DNA of 64,000 nt from Enoplolaimus lenunculus (GCA_030248215.1 JASANG010002723.1:186001-250000); one strand, 5' to 3'; counted from the first letter of the stretch, positions 24,299-36,582 are shown. Notes: generated by a model not told the origin, from the letters alone. A program made the numbers and translations.

Positions 24299-24463
24299 CA
24301 GGTTCGTTGCCAGCTCATCTCCTTACTGGGGGGCTAAAAAATTTCAGGAGGGACATACAAAGGTTTTCGATGACTTACAAGCAAGGTTACAAATTTTCTA
24401 GAGGGAACAAAATTTTTGCCATAGCGGTGGCTGATGGCCGTAGCCCCCTATGACTACGGGCCA
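24299..24463. mobile_element. MITE family D, complete
   Basis: Blocks in order: GTTGCCAGCTCATCTCC, GGGGGGCTAAAAAATTTCAG, GGACATACAAAGGTTTTCGA, GACTTACAAGCAAGGTTAC and TGACTACGGGCCA. Confidence 0.7.
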
Positions 24464-24499
24464 GGTTGATAATGGGCAGGATACGTATAACTAGCCATG

Positions 24500-24671
24500 C
24501 GGGCCTGTAGCCAAGTGGAGGGCCAGGGGGGCTCAGACCCCCTGGAAAAATTTTGGCCTCCCCCTAGAAAATTTTCAACCTTGTTTGCAAGTCATTAAAA
24601 ACCTTTGAATGCCCCTCCTGAAAATTGTTAGCTCTCCCCCAGCAAGGTGAGCTGGCTAGGGGCCTGTAGCC
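24500..24671. mobile_element. MITE family D, complete, opposite orientation to its neighbour
   Basis: Starts GCGGGCCTGTAGCCAAGTGG and ends GTGAGCTGGCTAGGGGCC. It lies about 40 bp from the copy at 24299-24463 in the reverse orientation, so the two could pair. Confidence 0.75.
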
Positions 24672-25715
24672 ATGCAATGTTTCACCAGAGATTGTGTTTC
24701 GTATCCTCAAGCAACTTTAATCACATGGCTTTTATCCGTTACGTTTTTCGGATGGCAATCGGGACCAATGGATACAACTAGGAAAGGATTCAAAAACCGC
24801 TCGGTGTACGCGTTTTTATTTAGCAAATTTACTGTTTTATACTCGGAACTGGCTTTAAAATCGATACAAATCCGGCTTCATATCAATAATTTCTTACATA
24901 AAACCTAGCCTACAGTTGAAAATGGTATACAAAACAGGTCATTCATGGCCGCTACCAAATACTCGGTTGTGGTGTGAAAGTTGATTCCAATGGTTGAAAA
25001 TTAAGCTGATGCCTCGGTACATTTTTCAATTTTAAAGTCATTTTTACGCTATTTTTACCTACAAAACTTGGAAAGCTTTAACATACAGCTGCACCCTGTT
25101 ACTTGCTAACGCCGCGTGGCCAAACAACTGGGGGTCAGCATCTATTTCGGCATTTTTCTATAGCTGAATTTAAAGGCGGTCGATAGAAAAACTTTGGTAC
25201 TTTTGTAGTTCCCCCACACTACGCGTATGTGGGGAGGGTGAAGGATTTCACTTGCAATATTTTGTTTTCCTGTTTTAAAAACTAGTTCGAGTGCAAAAAA
25301 TTTTGCGTCAATATTGCGTTGTGTGTCTCAAGTGGGTACCGGGGGTAACATCCTCACTCCTCTTGAAAACCAATTGTTGTGGCGGTGGGAACCTTTTTAA
25401 CTGCGTGGGGGATCTACAAAACTGCCAAAAACTTTCTTTGCGACTGTCGTTTAATCATAATCAGTCAAACCCCAACAAACCCAGAGTGGTTTGGCGTCTA
25501 ATTTAATTTAAGTCTAAAGTCGATGCCAGCACGCGAGTTATTGATCTGTTTTGATTTTTAAAGTTTGAAATTTTTTCGCTGCTTCTTAAACAAAAGTTAC
25601 GCTTGGCATTAACGCAGTTTTCAGGGTTGTACAATTGTAAATGGAAGCTAAAGTACTTTGACTAACAACTGTTTTGTAACCTTTTGTCTTTCCAGTGTCG
25701 GCTGGCTCATGCATA
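24672..25715. other. Gene-free stretch
   Basis: No exon or repeat that I can assign. The open frames at 24672-24908 and 25291-25506 show no domain and no convincing splice context. Confidence 0.4.
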
Positions 25716-26153
25716 CTGTAGTGACCAGAATAAGTGGGGTGGCTGATATTGATTAGGCCTCTCCAGAAGGTACCCCCCTGTTATTCGGTTACGGACTGTT
25801 ATTTATTTTTAACCCGCCCTTCGTTACTGATATATATCCGGTATTGCAACTATCCGTTGAATTAAAGGTTTACTCGTCTTGGGTCAATACCTTGAGCGAT
25901 AATGCAAGGTTATACTTAGGAATGTACTTACTTTCAAAACTTAAGTATGCTTTAAAGTTTTGAACTCAACTTTATTTGGGCCTGGAATAAGAGTTATGCG
26001 TTACAATAAGAGAATTGAGGTTTATGGTCTCCAATTAGGCTTTGGGGACTCTATCCGCTTACGGATTGTGATTAGAGATACACACTCTTATTGATTGGGA
26101 CTCCAAATGGCGACACCCCTCTTATTATTCCTTTCTTATTCGGGTCACTACAG
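25716..26153 (+). mobile_element. mariner-like MITE family H, copy 1
   Basis: Starts CTGTAGTGACCAGAATAAG and ends CTTATTCGGGTCACTACAG, flanked by TA at 25714-25715 and 26154-26155. Shares GTTATTCGGTTACGG and TATTGCAACTATCCGTTGAA with the inverse copy at 27383-27826. About 438 bp, no transposase. Confidence 0.8.
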
Positions 26154-26501
26154 TACCTTCCTTACGCATTTGACGATTAAGCCTTTGACGATCACGCTTT
26201 AACTTTAGGCTCAGGTTTAGGCTAAGTTAAGGCTTTTTCAAAACTTAAACCAAACCTACGCATAAGACAGAGCCTAAGCCTAAAGCCAGCGGGATGGAAT
26301 TGTAGTTTAAAAGCCGAAGCGCTATTGGGTTTTAAAAAATAGTCGATTTCATACAGGTTAACAAATCATGGTAAACAACACACTAACACCGCTGACAGGT
26401 AGCTTTACGTTCTAAGTTTCATAAAAGCACCGATTCTCCGAAGAATAGTTTCTATAGGAAAGTTTGCTGATTCAGCTCGTTCTGATACGGTTTAAATATT
26501 T

Positions 26502-26687
26502 TGGCCAATGTATATAACAAGGCCGTAACCATAGTGTCAGCATATTCCTAAGCCTAATATTAAGTTTAAGCGTAAGAATGAACTAATACCTAATTCAATG
26601 CCTAAGCAAAAAATAAGTCTAAACCTTAAGCTTACTCTTATGCACTCCCACAGAAAAATGTTAAGTCTTTGATCTTGACATGGACCG
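26502..26687 (-). mobile_element. MITE family A, inverse orientation
   Basis: Begins GGCCAATGTATATAACAAGG and ends TTGATCTTGACATGGACC. CCTAAGC-type words lie inside. Confidence 0.7.
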
Positions 26688-27169
26688 ATATTTTAAACAA
26701 AAATAGTTCACAACATAGCCCTGATCTCAGTTTCCCGGAATCTGACATTCTTAGTGGTTATTTATCCGGATATTTACATTTTTCTTACGAAACATATCTT
26801 GACATCCGGTACCCATCTATATTTTAGCTGAATATTTGCGCAGTAACGTAACAAGGCAATCATCATGGGTTCTTTTTCGATATTTAGCAACTCAACTCTG
26901 GTCTTAGGCTTCTGGTCTGGCTTATTTGTTCTTATCTTGAATATAACTTAGTAGTTGGTTAAAGAACAGTGTGGTGGCGCTCGAATGAGCTTTAATTTTG
27001 ACCGTGAAATATGTCAACTTAGCTATACCGATGTCATATCCGCTGATCGCCTGGTAAGCATTGTACCATTTTAGCCATTTCAATTCTCTCATATGGCTAG
27101 CCACGGTACCAATTGACACTGTCACTAGCCACTGCAGCAACAGTTTCTGATTGGTTAAAAGTAAACCGT

Positions 27170-27290
27170 AAATTCCAATGAGTTGAATAATGAACTCAAA
27201 TAGCGAATTAGTTATTTTTGGTCATTTTTGAGTTAATAACTAATTCGCTATCTGAGTTGATTAATCAGTGCATCAAAATTAATAGGGTAA
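27170..27290. mobile_element. MITE family C, shortened
   Basis: Has CGTAAATTCCAATGAGTTGA at left and an internal inverted pair around AGCGAATTAGTT/AACTAATTCGCT. The typical right end is missing. Confidence 0.55.
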
Positions 27291-27382
27291 TCAATTAAAT
27301 GAATACGGAAACGTCTTTGGAAACATTTTTCTCAAAGGCTTAAAACATTAGTTTAGTGTATAATGCAGCTTTTTAATGCATA

Positions 27383-27826
27383 CTGTATTGACCCGAATAA
27401 GAGGCGGAGGGGTAATAAGAGAAGGGGGTCCCCATTTTGAGTCCTAATCAATAGGAATCCGCATCTCTAATAAGAGTCCGTAAGCGGATAGAGTCCCTAA
27501 ACCCTAATTAGAGTCCATAAATGTCATTATCCCTAATTAAAGCGCATTAATGACTAGTGGACCAAATATTGTTGAGTTCGAAATTTTAAAGTGCACTTAC
27601 TCTTCGAAAGCAACATTCCAACGTATAACCTTGCATTATCGTTCAAGCTTTTGATGCAAGGCAAAAAACGTTTCAACGGATAGTTGCAATACGGGATATA
27701 TATCAGTAAGGAAGGGTGGCGTGGGCTGGATGACAATAGATAACAGCCCGTAACCGAATAACAAGAGGAGGTCCGTCTGGAGAGGCCAAATAAATATCAA
27801 TCCTCCTTTTGTTCGGGTCACTACAG
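27383..27826 (-). mobile_element. mariner-like MITE family H, copy 2
   Basis: Inverse copy of 25716-26153. Starts CTGTATTGACCCGAATAAG after TA and ends GTTCGGGTCACTACAG; the TA after the right end is changed to AA. The two copies are about 1.2 kb apart in inverse orientation. Confidence 0.75.
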
Positions 27827-28075
27827 AAGCACCTATTGCCAGTTAGCAATCCAATGATTGAATAGCGGCAGTTGCGGATTTCAAACTTTGCTCACAAATA
27901 GAACAAGCCAAATGCTAAAAATGTGCTATACCTCAATTACTGTTGCTGTTTAATATTCAAATTTTCCAACTTTTAAAGTATGTACGCTTCTATTACTGAT
28001 TTTTAAATTGAAATTTTGAAATATGTAATTAGCGTGTGCTCTTAAACACTCCCTCCGAAGGCTGACTTGCTTTCA

Positions 28076-28323
28076 GACTTAGGCTCAGGCTTAGGTTTGG
28101 GAAAAGACTTGCATAAGCCTCCGCCTAAGCCTATGTCATTTGCCTAAGCATTTTTCTAACCTTTAGTCTGAGGCTTAAACCTGCGCCTGAGCCTAAGCCT
28201 AGATTAAGCTTAAGAATCAGCTTATACCGAAGCCAAAGCGTAAGTAAAATCATATGCTAAAAGCTTAAGCGTACTCTATTGCAGTCCTGCAGAAAAACGT
28301 TCCGCCCCTGATCTTGACATGGG
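28076..28323 (-). mobile_element. MITE family A ending 17 bp before a TMEM151 exon
   Basis: CCTAAGC-rich element ending CGTTCCGCCCCTGATCTTGA then CATGGGAC, the family A left end in inverse orientation. The TMEM151 exon begins at 28341, so the element supplies the sequence just upstream of the branch point region. The left boundary is approximate. Confidence 0.65.
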
Positions 28324-28340
28324 ACAAAGTGTTGTTTCAG

Positions 28341-31300
28341 CAAAAACCAATGCGTCGGTCGTTTTGTCAAGTGTTGCGGTACAATTTTCACTGGAAATGC
28401 TTTTCGCTCACTTCGCTCATTATCGTTTGCATCGGCGTTATTGTCTACTGCGAATTAGCGTCAAATCTTGCTGAACCTGTGATTGTTCATTTAACCGTTG
28501 ACGACCAAGAATACAGGTGACTCTCAATGAAATTAACTTTTAAAATTTCAACTCAGAAACGCTTACTGCAAGATCTAAAACAAGATTTCAATTTAAGTTT
28601 TGACTCAATAATATTTTTTAATTCAAAAGTCTAAAATATTCTAAAAGTAACACGTTTCACTTATCGCCAATTTAAAATTGTTTCAAGACAACCACAGTGA
28701 GGAAATTCTGACAGTATGCTTTGCTCGATCGCGACTCTTCAAAAAAATTGCAGTTGTGGCATCATCAAAAAGTTGTTGGCTGAACCGAGAACCAAGCCCG
28801 TAGTCAGCTCGACTTGCTATGGTGGCGGGGTAAACGTTTTCAGGAGGAACACACAAGGGAGTTCGATTACTCTCAAACAAGGTTGAAATCTTTCCAGGCG
28901 GCATAATTCTTTCTGGAGTTATTGAGCCCCCCTGGCCCGTCTCTAGCTTCGTGCCCGCTAAGTCTCGCCAAGTCCTGGTATTTTTTAATTGTCTGACATC
29001 ACAAAACATGATCAGAAACCAAAAGACCCTTATAAAGATCAGCGGCGGGACGTTGTTCTGTGTGACTCCCATAGAGTAAGCTTAAGCGTTAGAAAATTTT
29101 TTGCTTATGCTTTTACTTAGGTACAAGCTCATTTTTAAGCTTAGGCTTTAGGCTTAAGAATATGCTTATTGCTTATTCTACTGTTACGACCCTGTTTTAT
29201 AGATTGGCACCAGAAAGTCATAAATTTCAGAACAGAACGAACCCGTGGCCCGTGCGATCGAGGCTATAATTATATTCCTGTTGCATTTGTCCTAATGCTC
29301 TACGTGGTATATTTAATGGAATGCTGGCATAGCAAAATACGAAGTCATTTGATTAAAAAGGTATGAATTGCTATGTGTCGAAATTATAGTATGTCAGGAT
29401 GTAAACGTATAATAAAGATAACGGAAATTGAAACGGAAACGGATAGTGAACAAAATAAAAGAAGCGGATATTCGAATACACAATGCAGCAGGTTAATACT
29501 TTAAGTCAAATGACGCATAACTACGCTGAATACTTAGTAGTATCAGAACAAAACTTAATACAAGATGCTTAAAACGGTATACATATGAAATATTTGAAAT
29601 TTTTGGTTATTTTAAAGCTTCTATACTCTAATATTATACGATCAGATAGTTTCTTAGCCTGGAACTGAATTGATCAGCGACTAAAACTGTCATAAAACCA
29701 GCAAAATCACAAGCCGCAGCCAGACGAACGCCAACGGTGCTCGTCAAGAGAAGGATTTGTTAGACCTGAACAGCTTTAGCCCGCATTAAGGCATTTGAAT
29801 TTCAGGGTGCGGAGATGGCTATCGCAGAGTCATCTAAGGCACAATATATGAACTAGTGAAAACATTATGACTGCACTGTAAATTCCAATGAATTGATTTT
29901 AGCTGAATCACCCAGTTGGAATAAGGTCTTTCAGAACTGAAAATTTTACATTGAAGTCATACTGAATTTAATTAATCAAATCAACCAGAAAAAATCAGCT
30001 CAGAGTGAACTAATGTTTACTGTTAAGAAATAACCAGAAATAACTAATTAGTTCTCTGAGTTCATCAACTCACTGGAGTTTACAGTGTGGAATGCGTAAA
30101 TGAGCGAAAGTTTGATTCGCGAAATTTTTAATTTCAGACTGATGCTAATTTTATTTACGATTATGTTCGTGAAATGCAAGAAGCAGTGCCTGTTGTTTGG
30201 TGGCGTGCAGTTTGTTATCATTATGTACGAAGAACACGGCAAGTAACAAGGTATTATATATACACTGTAAATTCCGGTGAATTGATTTTAATTCAGAATG
30301 AGTTGAATCACAGAGTCTGGATTATGAGTATTGCAACTCAGAGCGCTGAGTTGAGAAAACTCATATGAGTTAATTAACACTCACTCACGCCGAAGTAAGT
30401 CAAATCACAGTGATTTAATGGTGGTTACTGATAGTAACTCAAAAAGAACTAATTCTCCAGCTGAGTTGATTAACCATTGAAATTTGCACTGTACTGTGTT
30501 TTCAACGCAATATTCGAAAGAAATTCTTCCAGATTGCTTATAGAGACTGAAAAGATCGTTACGTGGTATTTAATGTTTTATATTTTCATTTATAAACAAC
30601 CTCGACAGGGCGGAATCATACAAAGATGGGAATATAAATTCCCCGACAAGCTGATATCGGGATTAAAATCTGCTGTGAATATTGTTCATAACAAAATTTC
30701 AGAAGCATTTGGTGCATTGTTTAAAAACTGATAAAAATTTAAAACACAAAAAAACGCATTGTCCACATTGGAAAACCGGTAAACTCGTTCCGGTCAATGC
30801 GGTCACGAAAAATTATCTTTGTTTTTGCATAATGTTCACTGTAAACTTCAATCAGTTGATTAATCAATTCAGGCTAGCGAGTTGGTGATTTCCGAATTAA
30901 TATCAGTAAACATTAACTCACTCTGAATTGAGTTGATTCTCACTCTGAGATGAATTGACTCTGAGTGAGTTGATTAATTAACTCGGAATGAATTGAATCA
31001 ACTCAAAAATCTTAGTGCTGATAGTCCTAATTCAGACTGAGTGATTCAACTCATTCTGAGTTAAAATCAAATCACTGAAATTTACAGTGTTCCACGGGCT
31101 GCGCTACTTTACTACGCCGTCGGGTGCGGCCGCACGCCGCTGTACGTTGTTAACACAAAGGCTAAATTAATTTAGTGGTGTGCGGCGGCGCACGGCAGCA
31201 TCCGGCAGCGCGCGGCGAGCATAACGCAACTTAACATAAGTTTTATGTAATTTTCAATTTCAGGTACAGAAACGGAGACACACAAACAACGTCTCAAGTC

Positions 31301-34300
31301 TACTATGAACGCAACAATAGCCACACTGCTGGTTCCGTGTTTCTTTATCATGATTGTGGAGTGAAAGATATTTCAAGGTAAAGTTGATAGCATTTTTTTT
31401 CAACTTAAAGCGAAAAGTTTCGTTTTAATGTTTTTGCTATTATTCAAATATTTTGAGTGCCTTTATTGCTATACGAAACGAATGATTTGGTCAAATCAGC
31501 AAGTCAGCGTCAACACAAGTAAACCCTGATACAAACTCGCGAGCGAAAAGCTAGACGCGATTTTTGTATTCTATGCTAAAAAATGTTTTAATTTCGTTGG
31601 TGGGAGGAATCAATCCCGGAATCGCACTCCCCAACCAGATCTGTCCTCGTCAGTGATACCGTGTTTATAAAACGAAATAAAAATTTAAAATTCTACGCTG
31701 AAGTATTCTTGCAAATTTTGACTTTTACGTTACGTTTAAAGTTACTTTTAGTTTTGAACCGTTCACTATCGTTGAGCCAAGTTTTTCAAAACGCGGCTGC
31801 GAAACGGTTTAATAGTTGCAATCAAAATAATTGATGTCGGCCTAAACCAAAAATTTGAAGTTTCGTTGAAAAATTTATTAACAAACATTTAAAATATTTT
31901 CAATTTAATATATAAGCACTACTTGTTTAAATTTTCAACTGAAGCAGTTTATTATAATTCGATGTGTTGTATTTTTTGAATTTCAGAAAATTAATTCAAC
32001 TCGAAAACTATCCACTGATCAAAATTCGATTTTCAAAAGGTTTCGTATTCGCCAATTTGCAATCTGCGAACGAATTTGAAGACCAACGAGCAAGGTTCTT
32101 TCAGGACAACGAACAACGAGACGATTATATGGAAGTTCGGTAAGGTTGAAATTTAGAGTACGTAGATGGGGAATTTAGGGGTCAACTATCTTTGCTATTT
32201 TATTCCAAGGATTTTTACTTTTTCAGTTGTTAACACAAGCAACTCACTTAGAAGGCTCATGTAAACATAAGGGGCGGAACGCTTTTCTGCTGGATTGCGA
32301 TAGAGTCAGCTTAAGCTTTTGACTTTTTTGCATAGGCTTAAGCTTACGTTTACGCTTAGGTTTAAGCTCAATCTTAAGCTTTGGCTTAGGCTTAGGAATC
32401 GGGCTTGTAGCAAAGGGGGGCCATTGGAGGTTCAGCCCCCCTAGCAAATTTTGCCCCTCCTAGAAAGTTTTCAACCTTGCTTGTAACTCATTGAAAACCT
32501 TTGAATGCCCCTCCTGAAAAATTTTTGTCCCCGTAGCAAGGTGAGCTGGCTACGGGACTATTAGGAATATGCTTATACTACTGCTACGGTCCTGTTAAAT
32601 ACATTGGCCGAAATTATTACAGAACGTAAGTAGTATCCGCTTTTCAAATTTCTGACTGCAACTACCGTTGAAATTCACAGATTTTCCGGGGAATGTTTCA
32701 AATCGTTTCTAAAATGCCAATTTCAATAGCATTAATTTGAATTTAGGCAAAATATTTCAACTATAGTCGTGGTGGGACAATTTCAATTGACTCAATATTA
32801 TCTGGTTGCTACAGAACGAAGTAAATGAAACTACCGTTAAGAAATGCTGTTTCCATCTGTTATACCAGGAGCGGATCATCATTTACACAAGAGTGTGCAG
32901 CATGATATATTAACGAATGTACCCAGCACGCGTTGCGTTTTTCGCCAACTCCCTACTTATTTAGGGAAGTACAGTTGAACGATTATTTTCACCTTGAGTG
33001 TTAAGCATTCAGTTGGTTGCTTCGATTATACGTTTAAACGCTATCTAATAATATCGACCCCTCCTAAATGGGGGTAGCGCAAAAACGCAACGAGTGCTGG
33101 AACATTGTATCCCACGCGAATTCTGACAATTGCACACTCGTTGTCTAAAGTCATCCACTCTTGGTTTGTAGTGTCTTATATTTGATTTTCATTCAACAGC
33201 GAAGGCCTCGATTTAATCAATGTAACATTTCGCGATTACGTCACCGTTCATTCACACACAAACGCTCATTCATGGTACACTTCGCTTCGAATGTTCTGGA
33301 TCGCATCTGTCTGCTTACTATCGTGGCCTCTGAGAATATTAATCGAATATCGTACAGCGTATATTCATTATCAAGTTAGTAAATTATTTGGAACCAACTA
33401 CTTATCACCGTCTAGTCGGCATTATACTGGACCGTTAACAAGGGTTGATACAGTAACCAGTGCAGAACTTGACGCGATTATTGCTGGCGAACGTCCAGGA
33501 GAACCAGCTGGCGGAAGTGTGACCAACTCGTATGTGATTGTTCCGTCGTACTCTGAAGCTCTTCTTATGGACCCTGTAGGTCATGGCAATTTTTTACATC
33601 AAGACCCCGATGGGAGCGTTCATATTCGTACAAGACAAAGCAAAACTCGTTCCGAAATTACAAATTTTCAACAATCCACTAGCTATGTAATTGATGATCA
33701 AGGATTTGCCGAAGAAAATAGCTTAGTCGACGACGATGTGTATCCAGCAAGTGAGAGTTCTCAACAACGAAATGCGTTGTCGTTACAAGAACGCACGGGC
33801 AGAAACTTCGCGATATTTCCGAACGAATATTATCCGTTAATTAACGGCAGCCAGTCGGGACTATATCGGCCTGCCCTTACGCCGTCGAGGAGTTTTAGTT
33901 TAAGACGGCTAGGTGCATGGCCAGTAACTCCGGTAAGACATCCAGGATCACGCCCTGAAGGAACTGCTTTAATTCCAAGAGGGGCTTCTGGTCTTAATCA
34001 GTCATCTGCCTTATCGACTTCGATAAGCATCGGGTGTTTGAGGCAATCATTAACAGAACGCCATTTATGGCTTAGGCGGCTGCGAAATAACCCATGGATC
34101 CGTGGCCAACGTAAATCGAACAGAATATATGGCGCAAGCTCTGAACGAGATGCACAAACACCAGCTGTAGGGCAGCAACCAGGAGCACCAGAAGAGCCAC
34201 CTCCGCCTTACGAACTCGCACTTCAACTATGCCGACCTCTGATTGGGGCTTTGAAACGAAGTTTGACATTTGAAAATCGAAACGGAAAACAAGTATTGAA

Positions 34301-34346
34301 AACAGAAGAAAACGCTAGTAGAAATGCAGAAAATCCTGGCAGTTGA
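28341..34346 (+). CDS. TMEM151: TMEM151 family membrane protein, six exons
   Basis: Exons 28341-28516, 29231-29360, 30138-30250, 31264-31377, 31987-32139 and 33200-34346 (TGA) join in phase to about 610 residues. The first exon follows a good TGTTTCAG acceptor, so an upstream exon may exist; the first ATG inside it is at 28350. Family matches run through every exon: RRSFCQVLRYNFHWKCFSL, then CDRGYNYIPVAFVLMLYVVY, VVWWRAVCYHYVRRTRQVTR, YRNGDTQTTSQVYYERNNSH, RARFFQDNEQRDDYMEVREG, and SWPLRILIEYRTAYIHYQV with KLFG. Membrane segments are likely at LTSLIIVCIGVIVYCEL, IPVAFVLMLYVVYLMEC and FWIASVCLLSWPLRILI. The C-terminal tail of about 270 residues is longer and less conserved, with a proline run and PPxY-type PPPPYELAL, a possible WW-domain ligand. 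The family's molecular function is poorly known; vertebrate members are mainly neural. Confidence 0.93.
28794..28958. mobile_element. MITE family D in TMEM151 intron 1
   Basis: AAGCCCGTAGTCAGCTCGAC at left, GTTTTCAGGAGGAACACACA and CTCAAACAAGGTTGAAATCT inside, ending near CGTGCCCGC. The open frame on the minus strand is a by-product. Confidence 0.65.
29028..29210 (+). mobile_element. MITE family A in TMEM151 intron 1
   Basis: CCCTTATAAAGATCAGCGGC at left and CGACCCTGTTTTATAGATTG at right. It ends about 20 bp before exon 2 at 29231. Confidence 0.7.
29874..30087. mobile_element. MITE family C in TMEM151 intron 2
   Basis: CACTGTAAATTCCAATGAAT and CACTGGAGTTTACAGTG are the inverted ends. It ends 50 bp before exon 3. 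Confidence 0.75.
30263..30491. mobile_element. MITE family C, 12 bp after a splice donor
   Basis: Starts CACTGTAAATTCCGGTGAAT and ends TGAAATTTGCACTG, flanked by TA on both sides (30261-30262, 30492-30493). It begins 12 bases into TMEM151 intron 3, leaving only the donor core. Confidence 0.8.
30837..31089. mobile_element. MITE family C in TMEM151 intron 3
   Basis: CACTGTAAACTTCAATCAGT and CACTGAAATTTACAGTG ends. Interior CTCACTCTGAATTGAGTTGA closely matches the copy at 44260-44494. Confidence 0.75.
31090..31225. repeat. GC-rich patch, CGCCG-type words
   Basis: GGCCGCACGCCGCTGTACG and GTGCGGCGGCGCACGGCAGC face each other as a loose inverted repeat. It resembles the CCGTCGCCGTGCGTC tandem at 41360-41970 and the patch at 16230-16360, so it is probably a related small element. 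Lies in TMEM151 intron 3. Confidence 0.5.
32252..32609 (+). mobile_element. MITE family A with nested family D, TMEM151 intron 5
   Basis: GGCTCATGTAAACATAAGGG at left and CGGTCCTGTTAAATACATTG at right. A complete family D element occupies 32400-32559, and TTAGGC-like runs flank it. Same A-then-D order as 22313-22716. Confidence 0.75.
32400..32559. mobile_element. MITE family D, nested
   Basis: GGGCTTGTAGCAAAGGGGGG at left and AGGTGAGCTGGCTACGGGA at right; interior CAACCTTGCTTGTAACTCAT and CCTCCTGAAAAATTTTTGTC. Confidence 0.75.
32868..33165. mobile_element. MITE family F close to a splice acceptor
   Basis: AGGAGCGGATCATCATTTAC at left and AAAGTCATCCACTCTTGG at right, with CAGCACGCGTTGCGTTTTT and AAAAACGCAACGAGTGCTGG as inner arms. 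It ends about 35 bp before TMEM151 exon 6. Confidence 0.75.
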
Positions 34347-35519
34347 ACGAATGAGCTGTTTAAATCAACCATCGAACTTGTAGACAACATTTGAGTTCTT
34401 ATGCTGAGCGCTGTGAAACCAAAATTAAACGCATATATCCATGAGCGTAAGTAAGATTTTCGTTTTAGGGATGCACACAAATACTTTAAATTTTTAGAGT
34501 GTATCGTACACAAACAGTCTCAAAACACACAACAACGCGTGAAAAAATTAATTTTGGTACATATACCACTAAAGCAATGTATGTTCAGAATAGAAAAGCA
34601 CCAACAACTAGTACGTGCGAACGAAACGCGCAGGAGATCATAGTTTCAATTTATTCAAAATTTCAAAACCATACAGGGCCGTAATCCTCTTACCCCCTCT
34701 CTCTTGCTGTGTCCCTGTATATATCATGGTTAATCAGTGAGATGCTATAAAATATAAATAATTTTCATTTCTCTGTGATCTATATTTATATAAACAAAGT
34801 CATTGTGTTCGCATGCAAGGGCTAAACGCCTGCGAATATTTTATTCTGCTGAAATCCGAAATCTATATATTAAAGCTGGAGCGCCCCACATACGTATTAT
34901 GGGCAACTTTCCACCGTTGCTTTTGTGTACAATAATTTCTTAAGAAATACACGTGATCGTTCTGTGAAAAGAAAATTTGCAAGGATATTTTTGTGCTTTC
35001 GCTAACTTTTGCGCATTTCGCAAAGCTGGCAGACTAGTTTGTTTTTATTTCCCGAATGGAAATACCGAAAGTCCGGAAACTTTTTATGGACATTGTTGTA
35101 AATCATTTAGAATCAGTCAGTTTTTTAATACAGGTATACTAAAATTGTACGATATGAAGTAAAAAGAACAAACTCCACCGAAAATTGTAAAAAATTTTAA
35201 ATATGTCTGTCTTTTTGTGCAAAGTTCTACGCTGATATCACTTTATATGTGAGTCCCGTTTTGCCGCTAGACTAGAGTATTCTTAGGCTCTAGTCTATTA
35301 TTTGCCTAGGTTCAGGTATCTGAGTTTGTTTAGGCTATTATTAGTCCACAAACAGCCAAATTTTAAAAGAATCTGTGAATGTTTACATTAGTGTGACAAC
35401 CTGAGGTAAAAACGAAGCAGCCGCTGGGGGTAAATAAATCTTGGCAAGGGCAGAGAAAAAACATAATGTGGAGATAGAAATGGTAATAAACTTGCATTCT
35501 TCAAGCAATAATCTGCATA
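34347..35519. other. TMEM151 3' flank
   Basis: Probable 3' UTR and intergenic DNA. No AATAAA close to the stop; AT-rich words such as AAAATATAAATAA near 34750 could serve. No other gene seen. Confidence 0.4.
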
Positions 35520-35719
35520 CACTGCAAGAAATATTGAGTCAAATTGATTCTCTCCGAAATAAGCTTTTCCTGACTACACAAACTGAGTCCAAATTCGATT
35601 CCGCCAGAGTCAAATTGAGTCGAACTTGACTCTGGCGGAGTCTAATTTTGACTCAGTTTGTGTAGTCAGGAAAAGCCTATTTCGGAGAGAGTAAATTTGG
35701 CTCACCGTGTTTTGCAGTG
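35520..35719. mobile_element. Foldback MITE family B with TA target duplication
   Basis: Starts CACTGCAAGAAATATTGAGT and ends CACCGTGTTTTGCAGTG with TA at 35518-35519 and 35720-35721. Arms mirror around AGTCAAATTGAGTCGAA. Confidence 0.85.
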
Positions 35720-35864
35720 TAGTGTTGGCCAAAAAGTCGGCTTTAACCTTCGTTTTTGAGGAATCTCGGCAATTAAAGGATCCTTAACTGCCCAAAACTA
35801 AATCAAATCAACAAGGTGCACAAATCGGAGGCGGGGCTACGGTTGTCCTCTGATTTACATGAAA

Positions 35865-35992
35865 ATAAGCCTAAGCGTGAGAATGACTTATATATAAGCC
35901 TAAGCCTAAGTCTAAGCAAACAACAGTCAAAGCTTAAGCTTACTCCATCGCGGTATCACAGAAAAACGTTCCTTCCCTGATCATTACAAGGG
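35865..35992 (-). mobile_element. MITE family A, partial, inverse
   Basis: CCTAAGCCTAAGTCTAAGC followed by CGTTCCTTCCCTGATCATTA. Its other end is lost. Confidence 0.6.
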
Positions 35993-36582
35993 TTCTAGTA
36001 CAACTAAAACCGCTAATTTCAGAACGTTTTGCTTTTAAGTTTTAACGTCAGCAATGCCAAATATAGTACTCCGCTCAAATAGAGAAGTGAATTGAATCTG
36101 ATTGAGAATATATATAGGTTTTCAGTGTCAACGATTTTTAGAAAAAAGTAGCAAAAACCAAAAGTTTCCAGAAACGAAGATTTTCAAAAAACCTTAAAAT
36201 ATTAATTTAAGTTAAGTAAGTTGCAAAAAAATTGTTCGACAGCAAAAGTTTAAAAGTGTGTACGTTTTGAATATCCTATCAAAGAAAACTATTTAATCGG
36301 TTTTTACTGACAATTTTGGTCACAGCTCACTGCTCTGTATCTTTATGTGTCGCATGAGTTGAACGAAAGTTGAAATTGCCGAAACTGTTAATATCATACG
36401 GGCAACACTCGATTTTGAATAATATAACGACTATTTGCATTTCAAATTGAAACTGTGTAAATTCAGCTGGTTTGGAAACTTAAATTGATAAATGCAATGC
36501 GTTGCAGCGCATAAAGCGATCAAAATCTCGTTGAACTCGGCACTTGTAAGAATAAAATAGCACATTGAATGCTTGGCCGATG
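35993..36582. other. Gene-free stretch
   Basis: AT-rich, no exon and no assignable repeat. Confidence 0.4.

Noticed and set aside
28314-28340. Upstream extension of the TMEM151 first exon
   Set aside because: It reads from a TTG through the end of a family A MITE; the TGTTTCAG acceptor at 28340 explains the boundary better.
33161-33379. Alternative frame over TMEM151 exon 6
   Set aside because: It is a shadow of the true frame, which carries the conserved SWPLRILIEYRTAY segment.
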